Positions 8,980-17,600 of a stretch of 64,000 nt of DNA are shown piece by piece. This DNA comes from Providencia rustigianii DSM 4541 (GTDB lineage: Bacteria; Pseudomonadota; Gammaproteobacteria; Enterobacterales; Enterobacteriaceae). The stretch is from assembly GCF_000156395.1 (NCBI RefSeq), contig NZ_GG703819.1:224940-288939 (forward strand), given 5' to 3'. The position numbers and the translations under genes were made by a program. How positions within the stretch are numbered: position 1 is the stretch's first letter; the number at the start of each line of letters is the position of its first letter. Below the pieces are notes generated by a model. That model worked only from the letters and a program-made list of their open reading frames with translations. It did no database searches and was not told the DNA's origin.

Positions 8980-10182
8980 ATAATTAACGCAGGGATCAGA
9001 CCATACATTAAATATGGTTATACACAAATCATTCGATATAATTTAACATCTGGTAATAGTTTAATTAATAATATTGCTCTATCTCAATGAGTCCATTTTT
9101 GAATTAATAATCATAACGTGGTCTATATGATTTCGAACAGATCATACACCAAAACTTAAATTAACTTAAATCGTTTTTATTATCAGACACGAATCCTTTT
9201 GATAGCTATAAACTATCAAAAAACTTCGTTTATACAATGTTACTGATTGATTAAACTCACCAAATTACACGAATTACGATAATATATTAAATTAATAATT
9301 TAATATCTGTATTAAGGGAAGGACTAATATTAAAAAATGAACTTAATTTGATAGATTATAAAAAGCAAACCTACCAATATAACTCCAAATAAGAGCATCA
9401 AAATATTACATAGATACACTAAATTTATATATTCACCATAAATCCTAGTCTAATTCGTACAGTAACGAATCAATTAAAATAAATTTATTTTATAATTTTG
9501 CCAACTCAAGATTAGTGATACTTATCAATTCATTTATTATATAATGTATACACATCACATTTTGACTCATGACGCGCAAAAGGAGTATTCTTGTACTTGT
9601 AGATGCAAAAACAATGCTTACAGAGAAAATAACCATTTTAAATGCTACAATTAGAATTTAACCTTAATTACAACCAACTAAATAGCAGAATTATTTATTT
9701 TAAAAATACATCATTTCAAAAATTCTTTTTAATCCGCAATTTTATCTCTTGCTATGCGTAAAAATGCTTTATTTAAAATAATCATTTTCTACTCTTTTTG
9801 TTAGTGAATTTTATCAATTAATTTAACTAGCCTTCAGTTTTACTTGATTGGATTTTATTTGTTCAAATTAATTTTAAAGTGTAACTATTTGATTACTAAT
9901 ATTAAAAAATAATTTAATTCTAGAGTATGAGCAACTAACTGTAATACGCCAGACGACCTTAAGAATACTCCTAAAACTCACATAATGAGCATAATGAGCA
10001 TAAACCGCGTATTATTTCACCAAAAAAAATAGACATTCAAAAAAAGATTGAGCAGCATAAACAAATTATAATCTATCTAAAAATGTAGTCGTTAATTGTC
10101 AAAATAGCCATATAAAATACATTTAATTTAGGCCATAACATAAAATATACGTCACATCTTGATCATCCATAATCTCCAAAAA
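8980..10182. other. Gene-free AT-rich region upstream of mrkA
   Basis: About 1.2 kb without a credible ORF on either strand. It contains a short perfect hairpin (TTTTGATAG/CTATCAAAA at 9197-9221) and many A/T tracts typical of H-NS-bound regulatory DNA. No mrkHIJ-like regulators are present. It probably holds the mrkA regulatory region plus decayed sequence. It ends at the IS2-like insertion. Confidence 0.5.
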
Positions 10183-10198
10183 TGAGATGTATTTGACC

Positions 10199-11070
10199 CT
10201 ATATTTCCAGACACTTTTTATCACTTATTTCATTATGGGTTCTACGCCGCAGGTACTCTCGCGGTGAACGATAACCCAGTGCACTGTGGGGATGCCATTC
10301 ATTATAATGCTCGAAGGCTGCCGCAAGATTCTTCACTGCCGTTAATCCGTTCGGTTTTGACATGAGACTTATGTAGTCACGCTTCATGATTTTTACAAAG
10401 CTTTCTGCTATTCCATTACTTTGTGGACTCCGTACCGCCGTATGTCTCGGTGATAGGCCGACTTGTTTAGCGAACCTCCGTGTTTCATGGGCTCGATATG
10501 CTGAACCGTTGTCTGTCAACCACTCAACTGACTTTGAGGGGAACTCGTTACCGAAGCGATGCTCCACAGCGCCTAACATGACATCTTGCACGGTTTCACT
10601 GTCGAAGCCTCCCGTACTGGCTGGCTGCCCAATGAAGAGCTTCGCGATCACAACAGCCTAAAGCGAATGTGACGCGTAGTTTTTCACCATCATCACATCG
10701 AAACTCAAAACCATCTGAACACCAACGTTGATTGCTTTCATTCACCGCCACTTTTCCTGTATGAGCTCGTTTCGAGACTGGGATTGCGGGTTTACGTTCC
10801 AACAATAATGCGGATTGCTTCATGATTCGGTAAACACGTTCGGCATTAATCATCGCGATACCTTCATTCTCAGATTGCCGACGTAACATCGCCCAGACGC
10901 GGCGATAGCCATACGTCGGCAGCTTATCAATGACTTTATGTATACGAGCAAGCGCATCGCTATCATCTTGAGGGCGTCGTCCTCGTTTATCTTTCCAATC
11001 ACTTTTTCGTTTTGCTAGAACTTATAACTGCGCTCGTGACACAAGTAAGGTTTCGCTCACTAAGCTAATT
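10199..11070 (-). pseudogene. IS2-like OrfB (InsD-like) transposase, broken
   Basis: DDE transposase catalytic subunit of an IS2-type element. Segments match InsD in order: [62 protein letters not shown], then [43 protein letters not shown] and a C-terminus DKKCLEI. A TAA at 11022-11024 interrupts the frame after RAQL, and a frameshift near 10650 follows DREALHWA. The catalytic Asp and Glu motifs lie in separate frames, so full transposase cannot be made without repair. Confidence 0.85.
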
Positions 11071-11071
11071 T

Positions 11072-11431
11072 TCAATCCTGGGGTAATAAGGGCGCGAGCG
11101 CTATCCACTTTTTTTCACGGCCATACTCGACAGCTTCTTTAAGAAGTTCATTTTCCATTGTTTTTTTGCCGAGTAAACGCTGTAGCTCTTTAATTTGCTT
11201 TATTGCTGAGGCTAGCTCAGAGGCAGGAACAACGTGTTCACCTGCTGTCACTGCAGTCAGGCTTCCTTCTTGATACTGTTTACGCCAAAGGAAAAGCTGG
11301 CTTGCTGCTATGCCATGTTGGCGGGCAACCATGGAAACACTCATACCCGACTCAAAGCTTTGCTGAACAATCGCCATTTTTTCTTGCGGAGAACGACGTT
11401 TTCTACGTTCAGGACCTAATATCTCGATCAT
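11072..11431 (-). CDS. IS2-like OrfA (InsC-like) protein
   Basis: A 119-residue DNA-binding subunit beginning [18 protein letters not shown]. It has a helix-turn-helix ([20 protein letters not shown]) and a leucine-zipper-like tail ([14 protein letters not shown]). The start at 11431 follows the InsC family; the frame extends upstream to 11494 without a family match. Near the end, GTGAAAAAAAGTGG provides the A-rich slippery site used for programmed -1 frameshifting to the OrfAB fusion in this family. The downstream partner is broken. Confidence 0.85.
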   Translation of the reverse strand: MIEILGPERRKRRSPQEKMAIVQQSFESGMSVSMVARQHGIAASQLFLWRKQYQEGSLTAVTAGEHVVPASELASAIKQIKELQRLLGKKTMENELLKEAVEYGREKKWIALAPLLPQD

Positions 11432-11640
11432 GTTATCTCCAAGAACTAGTCTAAAAACTAGTATTAAGATTATCACTAATTTAAGTGATACCAACTGTCT
11501 GGAGATCTAAGGGGCCAGTCTATGAGAGCAAGGCCTCTTACCGTTTTATGTATAGTTTATTCTGTAACCAAACCTATGATCTGCTTTAATCAAACAGGAC
11601 ACTTTAATAATGGAATATAATCCAATTATTGAGGTGTTAA

Positions 11641-11934
11641 ATGAAAAAACGAACAAATAGGTTTTATACCGCTGAGTTTAAGCAAGAGGCGGTCGCATTA
11701 GTCACCGAGCAAGGTTATAGCTTGCCAAAAGCGGCAGATTCTTTAGGGATCACCGATCAATTACTTTATAACTGAAAAGCAAAATTCGATGCTGAGCAAT
11801 CTGGTAGCAGCATGAATTCTGATGAAAGAGCTGAGCTATTAAGGCTTCGAAAGAAAAATAAAGAACTTAGGATGGAGAAAGAGATCTTAAAAAAAGCCAG
11901 CGCCCTCCTGCTAAAGGAAACCAAGAGCGTTTAA
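11641..11934 (+). pseudogene. IS3-family orfA with TGA at a Trp position (copy 1)
   Basis: Begins MKKRTNRFYTAEFKQEAVAL with the IS3 orfA helix-turn-helix (SLPKAADSLGITDQLLYN). A TGA at 11773-11775 replaces the Trp expected in the family motif YNWKAKF. The frame then continues through a leucine-rich coiled segment (ERAELLRLRKKNKELR) and EKEILKKASALL to TAA at 11934. The AAAAAAAG tract at about 11889 is the expected frameshift site. The same TGA occurs in copy 2. Confidence 0.8.
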
Positions 11935-11965
11935 AACGATTAAGCAATTATCTTCACAATTTCCC

Positions 11966-12791
11966 GTGATGAAGCTCTGCAAGTTAATGACAATAAGTCG
12001 TTCTGCCTACTATACGTGGCTTAAACGCCCAGCAAAGTTGATCACTGCAGAACAATTTAGTCTGTACCGTAAAGCCAAAGCCATCTTTGGAGAGAGTCGA
12101 AATAGCTTAGGTTACAGAACGTTACGTAAACGGTTATGTAAAGAGGGCTTTAGCGTGAGTGCTTATGGCGTTCAAAAGCTAATGGCTCAGCTTGGCCTAG
12201 TTGTCACTCAGCGCGTTGCTTACAAAGTCACCACAAAACGCAAACACAGTGATGCCGTAGCCGATAATTTGCTCAATCAAAATTTTAATCCTCACGCACA
12301 CTAACGAAGTGTGGGCAGATGATGTGACCTATTTAAAAACAGGGGAAGGATGGATGTATTTAGCCATCGTGATGGACTTATACTCATGCCGTATTGTGGG
12401 TTGGCACATCGATAAACGAATGACGGCAGATTTAGTTAGTAAAGCCTTGATGAAAGCGTATAACTTACACCATCCCGAAAAAGGCTTAGTCTTTCATAGT
12501 GATAGAGGCTCTCAATATACGAGTAAGCGATATAGCCGCTTGCTAACAAGCTATGGTATTCGAGCAAGCATGGGCGATGTTGGAGCCTGTTAGGATAACG
12601 CCGTTGTAGAACGATTTTTTGGCAGTTTAAAACACAATTGGGTACTGAAAATCCCACAGCCGACTCGGAAACAGATGAAAGAAGATGTTACCGCAGATAT
12701 GCCCTATTACAACCTAGAAAGGCTTCATACTGCCAACGGTTATCTGTCCCCCATTGAGTATGAACAAAATTCTTTAAGAAAAGTGTCCTGA
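11966..12791 (+). pseudogene. IS3-family orfB transposase, frameshifted (copy 1)
   Basis: Starts MKLCKLMTISRSAYYTWLKRP (HTH_21 region), continues through NSLGYRTLRKRL, then shifts frame near 12300. The catalytic domain follows with VWADDVTYLKTGEGWMYLA, VMDLYSCRIVGW and LVFHSDRGSQYTS. At 12591-12593 a TAG replaces Trp in the GACWDNAVVE motif. The remainder (ERFFGSLKHNW through SPIEYEQN) is present. The core DDE segments can be recognised but are not in one frame. Confidence 0.82.
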
Positions 12792-12808
12792 TTTTGTTGT
12801 GCAGAACA

Positions 12809-13161
12809 CAAACCGATGACTTGATTAATCCATACAAACACTGAGATAGCAAATTTAATTTTCACTCTCACCATAAAAGCGTTGATTTCGCTTAAGACAC
12901 CACACATTCATCATCAATAACTTTTCTAAATAAATAATATTGATAGCCAACTTATTATCAATCCAATTATTTTTGCAATAGTATTGATTTGATTAACTGA
13001 GGTTGCATATGAAAAATCCTCGCTAGGTGACTTATGTAAATATGGATGATTTCGTTCATCCCGACAGTTATACGCTCACATAGCTTTTAGGTTCAATATT
13101 CATATGACTGGAAGAACCAATCATATGAATAACTTTGAAATTCTGAGAATTATTTTTAATA
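12809..13161. other. Gene-free region
   Basis: No ORF or recognised fragment. A perfect 10-bp inverted repeat (ATTCATATGA/TCATATGAAT, about 13098-13130) lies just downstream of the DUF523 gene. It lacks a T-tract, so terminator function is uncertain. Confidence 0.4.
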
Positions 13162-14157
13162 TCATAACCCATATCGCAGTCTTAATGACTGAGGATAAGG
13201 ATGGAAATATTTTTGATTATTCAAATAGTTATCAGGGTACTCAGATAAATAGTGCGTAATTAATGTTAATGGAGCCAATAAAGGCTGTGTTCCTTGGCGG
13301 TATTCGAGGATTAACTTACTCAATGCTTGCCTTTGGTTTGATGTCAGATAACGTTTAAAGTAACCTTGGATATGCATAAGCACATTAGTGTGATTGCGCC
13401 TAGTCGCTTGGTGTTGTAATAAATTCATAAACTTATTTCGATACTCATCAAAATAAGAGTCGATTGAATCCCATTCATTGTTACTAGCAACAAAACGACC
13501 AAGTTCTCGATAAAGAGGCTGTGAATGCGCCAATAAAAGGAGCTTATATCGAGTATGAAAGTCGATTAATGAGTGCCGATTGAAGGCGTTTTTCTTTAGT
13601 TCATTTAGCTCATGAAGAGCAAATACCCGTATAATAAAATTTTCTCGAATATGAGGATCGCTTAACCTGCCATCTTCCTCAACAGGCAACCAAGGCATTG
13701 CTTTGAGTAATTGTTCAGTAAAAAGCCCCATTCCAGACTTTTTATTACCATTGCCAACTGAATCATATACTCGAACCCTTTCCAAGCCACAGCTAGGTGA
13801 GTTTTTACATACAATATAACCACTTAAATCTGAAAGCCTACTCAAATAGTCAGTCGAAAACTGAAGCATCTCTTCAGTTAAATCGCCTTCACGACCATCG
13901 CTGAATTTGAGTCTAACGCTATTTTCGTCAGATTTAACTAGCCTCAATGCAGGTCTAGGTGTTGGTAAACCAATCGCCATTTCCGGGCATGCTTGTTGGT
14001 ATTCGAAATAATCTGATAACTCATCTACAGCAAAGTGAAAGCGCTTATGACCACCATCAAATCTAACGCTATCACCCAATAAGCATGAGCTAATACCTAC
14101 AGTGATTTTTTTATCTGATGTATTGCTTATATCACTAGAGGTAAGAAGATTAACCAT
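13162..14157 (-). CDS. DUF523-DUF1722 protein (YbgA-like, TudS-like N-terminal domain)
   Basis: A two-domain protein of 331 residues. The N-terminal half (about 20-165) is DUF523, related to thiouracil desulfidase TudS. Three conserved Cys are seen in ISSCLLGD, QQACPEMAIG and NSPSCGLERV, the positions expected to hold a 4Fe-4S cluster. The C-terminal half (about 180-325) is DUF1722 (YbgA), with LHELNELKKNAF and HYLSEYPDNYLN. The start at 14157 has an AAGGTGG site six bases upstream; the frame opens 24 bases earlier without such a site. Role inferred: sulfur removal from thio-bases or another Fe-S dependent reaction. Confidence 0.85.
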   Translation of the reverse strand: MVNLLTSSDISNTSDKKITVGISSCLLGDSVRFDGGHKRFHFAVDELSDYFEYQQACPEMAIGLPTPRPALRLVKSDENSVRLKFSDGREGDLTEEMLQFSTDYLSRLSDLSGYIVCKNSPSCGLERVRVYDSVGNGNKKSGMGLFTEQLLKAMPWLPVEEDGRLSDPHIRENFIIRVFALHELNELKKNAFNRHSLIDFHTRYKLLLLAHSQPLYRELGRFVASNNEWDSIDSYFDEYRNKFMNLLQHQATRRNHTNVLMHIQGYFKRYLTSNQRQALSKLILEYRQGTQPLLAPLTLITHYLSEYPDNYLNNQKYFHPYPQSLRLRYGL

Positions 14158-14342
14158 TATTGCCACCTTATATGAAATCACTTATATACGAAATTGATTT
14201 ATAATAATAATTGAATTCATATTAGTAACATTGCACTTTATTTACTAGCTTTATAAATCACTACTCCACACTCTAATAAAACAAACAAAAAAGCCCCTCT
14301 GAAGTGAGACTCATAAACTGCTGACGTTGTAGTCATTCTTAG

Positions 14343-14480
14343 GCTATTCTAGAGCTAATGAAACCACTCAGTAGTCATCGGGAGTTTATCTTCCCAAGCC
14401 GTATCAAGCCTACCCAACCAATGAACAGTCAAACCGTCAATGCGGCTTTAAAGCGTGCCGAATTCTGTGGTGTGTTGGTA
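14343..14480 (+). pseudogene. P4-type tyrosine integrase fragment
   Basis: About 45 codons encode AILELMKPLSSHREFIFPS and PMNSQTVNAALKRA, the central part of prophage P4-type integrases just before the catalytic HGLR box. The catalytic Arg-His-Arg and Tyr segments are missing. It is cut by an IS2-like terminal sequence. It marks the former presence of an integrative element. Confidence 0.7.
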
Positions 14481-14482
14481 GA

Positions 14483-14506
14483 CTGGAGATCTAAGGGTCC
14501 AGTCTA
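14483..14506. repeat. Solo IS2-like terminal repeat
   Basis: CTGGAGATCTAAGGGTCCAG plus TCTA matches the tip at 11499-11522 with one mismatch over 24 bases. No transposase accompanies it. It is a scar of a second IS2-like element, now joined directly to the integrase fragment. Confidence 0.7.
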
Positions 14507-14662
14507 AAAAGTAACCAATCGGGAATATAAATAATAATATTATCATCAAAAACTTAGCGCCTATTGTGTATCTCATTTTCTCTGCTCTACCTGAATAGAA
14601 AATATTAAATCGAGTGAACATCCCGCTGATAATCTGAAAACAAATATCAGTCGAACCAATAT

Positions 14663-14899
14663 TCAAAGATAATCTTTTTCTGACGGAAATAGAGTAACCA
14701 TTAACTCTTTTGGCGATATATCCAACACCTCGCAATAACGAAGTATTGTTTCAATTGAAAGACAGCATACCCCTCTTTCATATCGGGATATTTGTTGTTG
14801 GCTGACGCTCATTTTTTTCGCAACTTCTATTCCCGTCAATGATTCAGAAATACGTTTACTCCTAAAAAACTCACCTAATACAGCATTAATATTTCTCAT
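14663..14899 (-). CDS. MrpJ-like HTH (XRE family) regulator
   Basis: A 78-residue protein consisting mostly of a Cro/C1-type helix-turn-helix (about 8-65). The recognition motif SVSQQQISRYERG is nearly the same as in the other two MrpJ-like proteins here. C-terminal extension is minimal. No intact fimbrial operon lies downstream; the following sequence runs into an IS scar, so it may be an orphan left after loss of a fimbrial locus. A short membrane-like peptide could start at 14576 in the downstream sequence but is truncated by the scar. Confidence 0.8.
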   Translation of the reverse strand: MRNINAVLGEFFRSKRISESLTGIEVAKKMSVSQQQISRYERGVCCLSIETILRYCEVLDISPKELMVTLFPSEKDYL

Positions 14900-15095
14900 A
14901 TCATTTAAACCTATCTATATGCTATATGACATTAAATGTTTTATGTATATTTTAAATTACCAAGGTTATTTTTGGTTGTGACTTTCAGTCTGTATGATAG
15001 CATAGTACACATTTTAGGTGTACCATTAATTGCAAATAAGGTGTATCAACTCGGACTATTCCAACCCAATAACCGCTTAAAAATGGCAACCCGCA

Positions 15096-15548
15096 ATGAT
15101 CTCTAACAAAACAAATAATTTTTTTGAAAGCCCTTTTAAGGGGATCCCTTTAGACAAACAATAACCAATAAAAATATCATCGTTGGTCGATACAGTTATT
15201 ACTCCGGTTACTACCACGCCCATGACTTCAATGATTGTGTTCGCTATCTGATGCCTGATACCGAAGTGGATAAATTAATCATAGTCAGTTTTTGCTCTAT
15301 TGGATCGTGAGCTTCTTTTATCATGGCGGGAAACCAAGGTCATCGGCATGATTGAGTAAGCACATTCCCTTTTAACTGGCTAGAGGGTTATCCTGAGTTT
15401 GAATCTGCGAATAATGTTTACATCCCCTCTGGAGATACTGTCATCGGCAAGGATGTTTGGATAGTTACGGAATCGATGATAATGCTGGGTGTACATATCG
15501 GTGATGGTGCAATCATTGGTAGTAGGGCACTTATCACACACGATGTTC
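15096..15548 (+). pseudogene. CatB-type acetyltransferase, truncated and multiply broken
   Basis: Related to hexapeptide-repeat chloramphenicol (xenobiotic) acetyltransferases. The start reads [13 protein letters not shown], followed by [47 protein letters not shown] and [11 protein letters not shown]. Lesions are a one-base loss near 15165, a TGA replacing Gly after CSIGS, and a TGA at 15353-15355 replacing the family Trp. It is then cut at 15548 by IS3-family copy 2, which removes the C-terminal third. No resistance function can be expected from this copy. Confidence 0.82.
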
Positions 15549-16104
15549 TGATCTGCTTTAATCAAACAGGACACTTTAATAATGGAATATAATCCAATTA
15601 TTGAGGTGTTAAATAAAAAAACGAACAAATAGATTTTATACCGTTGAGTTTAAGCAAGAGGCGGTCGCATTAGTCACCGAGCAAGGTTATAGCTTGCCAA
15701 AAGTGGCAGATTCTTTAGGGATCACCGATCAATTACTTTATAACTGAAAAGCAAAATTCGATTCTGAGCAATCTGGTAGCAGCATGAATTCTGATGAGAG
15801 AGCTGAGCTATTAAGGCTTCGAAAGAAAAATAAAGAACTTAGGATGGAGAAAGAGATCTTAAAAAAAGCCTGCGCCCTCCTGCTAAAGGAAACCAAGAGC
15901 GTTTAAAACGATTAAGCAATTATCTTCACAATTTCCCGTGATGAAGCTCTGCAAGTTAATGACAATAAGTCGTTCTGCCTACTATACGTGGCTTAAACGC
16001 CCAGCAAAGTTGATCACCGCAGAACAACTTAGTCTGTACCGTAAAGCCAAAGCCATCTTTGGAGAGAGTCGAAATAGCTTAGGTTATAGAACGTTACGTA
16101 AACG
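15549..16104 (+). mobile_element. IS3-family element, copy 2, truncated
   Basis: Nearly identical to the first 555 bases of the element at 11577, beginning TGATCTGCTTTAATCAAACA. It inserted into the catB relic and is itself cut at 16104 by an IS1-like element. The orfA start codon is changed from ATG to ATA, and the same in-frame TGA (15745-15747) is present. The orfB start survives at 15938 but is interrupted after LGYRTLRKR. Confidence 0.85.
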
Positions 16105-16650
16105 GGTCATGTATTCAATCCGGTGAATAGTCTGTAATATAGGGTCATTTACTGGAGAATATTCATGGCTAAAGTCGATGTAAGGTGCCCATTTTGTCAA
16201 CAAACTCCCTCAGTGAAAAAATATGGGTTAGGGAGTACTGGCCATCAGCGTTATCGTTGCCAAGATTGTTGCCGAAGCTTCCAAATTGATTATGAATATC
16301 GCGCTTGCCAACCCGGTACTAAAGATAAAATTATCGACCTCACGATGAATAATGCAGGTATTCGAGATACCGCTAGAGCCCTTCATATCAGTATTAATGC
16401 GGTTGTTCGTACTTTAAAAAACTCTCACCGAGGCAAGTAACTTCTTTACCCTTAGATAATTTGCACATTGAACTCCTTTGCGAAGTTGATGAACAGTGGT
16501 CTTTTGTGGCTAACAAGAAACAACAACGCTGGCTATGGTATGCTTGGGAGCCTCGACTAAAACAGGTTATTGCGCATATTTTTGGTTGTCGAAACAAGAA
16601 GATGCTACGCCAGTTACTGGGTTTACTCTCTCGGTTTAATGTGGCTTTTT
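16105..16650 (+). mobile_element. IS1-like element copy A, truncated
   Basis: The left end begins GGTCATGTATTCAATCC, similar to the outer end of the complete copy at 22967-23711 (opposite orientation). It contains insA and the first part of insB and is cut at about 16650, where TGAAGTGGTCAACTAATA, resembling the tip of another IS3-family element, begins. It sits inside IS3-family copy 2, giving a nested order of insertion. Confidence 0.8.
16165..16440 (+). CDS. IS1-family InsA-like protein (copy A)
   Basis: 91 residues. It has the IS1 InsA zinc-finger-like Cys pattern (CPFCQQ, then CQDC), the helix-turn-helix region (QPGTKDKIIDLTMNNAGI, DTARALHISINAVVRTLKNS), and the family slippery run TTAAAAAAC near the end for -1 frameshifting into insB. 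The ORF is intact, but the InsB part is truncated, so no functional InsAB' can be made. Confidence 0.8.
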   Translation: MAKVDVRCPFCQQTPSVKKYGLGSTGHQRYRCQDCCRSFQIDYEYRACQPGTKDKIIDLTMNNAGIRDTARALHISINAVVRTLKNSHRGK

Positions 16651-16652
16651 GA
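16441..16652 (+). pseudogene. IS1-family insB fragment (copy A)
   Basis: Encodes LHIELLCEVDEQWSFVANKK, QRWLWYAWEPRLKQ and LLGLLSRFNVAF, the N-terminal half of the InsB DDE domain. It ends at a stop exactly where the element is truncated. The second half of the catalytic domain is absent. Confidence 0.8.
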
Positions 16653-16663
16653 AGTGGTCAACT

Positions 16664-16774
16664 AATATTGGCCACGCCATTAGACTGTTTGTAGGAGAGC
16701 ATAAAAATGTGTGGGGTATTTACGCAGCCATTGTATCTAACTTAGTGCTACTTAGTTTAGGATACCAACGGTAA
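16664..16774 (+). pseudogene. C-terminal fragment of an unknown membrane protein
   Basis: 36 codons in frame to a TAA read NIGHAIRLFVGEHKN then VWGIYAAIVSNLVLLSLGYQ. This looks like the last transmembrane helix of a transporter. No start is present and the upstream part is replaced by IS sequence. Family not identified. Confidence 0.3.
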
Positions 16775-17075
16775 AAGATGTCCTCTAATTCATCATTTAA
16801 AACGGCCACTCGGGTTTGTAAAAGATAATGTGCGCCTTCTTGGCTCCACTGCATTTGCTGTTTTTTTTTTTGCCATTCGTTTTGCAATAACTTCATTTAC
16901 TGTTGATTCCACAAATGCCGTTGAAATGGATTCACCATAGTGATACCGTTCCACATAATTTGGGATCATAGCTTGGTTATTATCAATATAAGTTATCATT
17001 TCCCCTAAATACCGTACCATTTTTTGTACACAAAACAGTCTTAGCGTGGGGTATTTTCCGTTTTCCAAGCGGCCC
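16775..17075 (-). pseudogene. ISKra4-like transposase C-terminal fragment
   Basis: On the minus strand RLFCVQKMVRYLGEMITY, NNQAMIPNYVERYHYGE and ISTAFVESTVNEVIAKRMAK resemble the C-terminal part of ISKra4-family transposases. A poly-T run at about 16860 has shifted the frame. After correction the tail reads QTRVAVLNDELEDIFY to WYPKLS. Both ends are missing. Confidence 0.6.
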
Positions 17076-17089
17076 CCTTGATCGCCCGG

Positions 17090-17572
17090 AGCTGGGACGT
17101 TTATTGATGGACAATCACAGCAATGATATTTTACTGGTCGAGCAAATAGACCGCCTGACACGTCTTAGTAACAGCGACTGGATGACGCTGAAAAAGCAGA
17201 TAGAACAACACAAGCTGCGGATTGTAAGCCTAGATGTGCCCACCTCATGGCAGACGCTGTCAGATAAAGGTCCTTCGCAGTCTGATCCGATCACCCGTGC
17301 CGTAATAACCGCCATCAATAACATGCTTATCGACCTGATGGCCGCAATGTCGCATAAGGACTGGCTGAGTCGCCGGCAACGTCAAAAACAGGGAATTAAC
17401 GGGCACATACGCTGGGAAAATACCGGGGCAAACAGACCGATCAGGAACAACATAAGAAAGTCCTATATTACCGACAGGTCAAGAAACTTAGCATAAGAGA
17501 AACTGCTGAAGCCACCGGTTACAGCACATCTCAGGTCTGCAGAATTAAGGCCCTGTTCAGGCCTGAAAATTA
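17090..17572 (+). pseudogene. Serine resolvase (TnpR-like), N-truncated and frameshifted
   Basis: Encodes the second half of a resolvase/invertase catalytic domain (DILLVEQIDRLTRLSNSDW, IEQHKLRIVSLDVP, NNMLIDLMAAMSHKDW). After a frameshift near 17400 it continues as KYRGKQTDQEQHKKVLYYRQ with the helix-turn-helix SIRETAEATGYSTSQVCRIK. The N-terminal catalytic Ser region is lost. It is GC-richer than surrounding chromosome. It probably belonged to a Tn3-type transposon that brought the adjacent frm operon. Confidence 0.75.
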
Positions 17573-17600
17573 AGCACATTTTCTGAGGCTGGAAATCAAC

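Larger units (their letters stand above)
10188..11522 (-). mobile_element. IS2-like insertion sequence (IS3 family), 1335 bp
   Basis: The left tip on the minus strand (position 11522 inward) reads TAGACTGGCCCCTTAGATC. The right tip (10188 inward) resembles the IS2 right end, with TTTGACCCTATATTTCCAGA. The element is flanked by a perfect 5-bp direct repeat TGAGA (10183-10187 and 11523-11527), the target duplication expected for IS2. It contains orfA and a damaged orfB. The length is close to IS2 itself. The clean target repeat indicates a relatively recent insertion even though orfB is now broken. Confidence 0.9.
11577..12808 (+). mobile_element. Decayed IS3-family element, copy 1 (complete ends)
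   Basis: Imperfect 26-bp terminal inverted repeats begin TGATCTGC at the left end (11577) and TGTTCTGC on the opposite strand at the right end (12808). Both run into CAGGACAC. The interior holds orfA and orfB, both broken. No clear 3-4-bp target duplication is seen. A second, truncated copy starts at 15549. Confidence 0.8.

Noticed and set aside
8980..10182. Invertible promoter element controlling mrk (as in P. mirabilis mrp)
   Set aside because: No long inverted repeats bracketing the promoter and no mrpI/fimB-type recombinase gene nearby.
14448..14735. Minus-strand open frame overlapping the MrpJ-like gene at 14663
   Set aside because: Its first half is out of frame with a real HTH gene and its end runs through the IS2-like scar. 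Only a short membrane-like start at 14576 looks plausible, and it is truncated.
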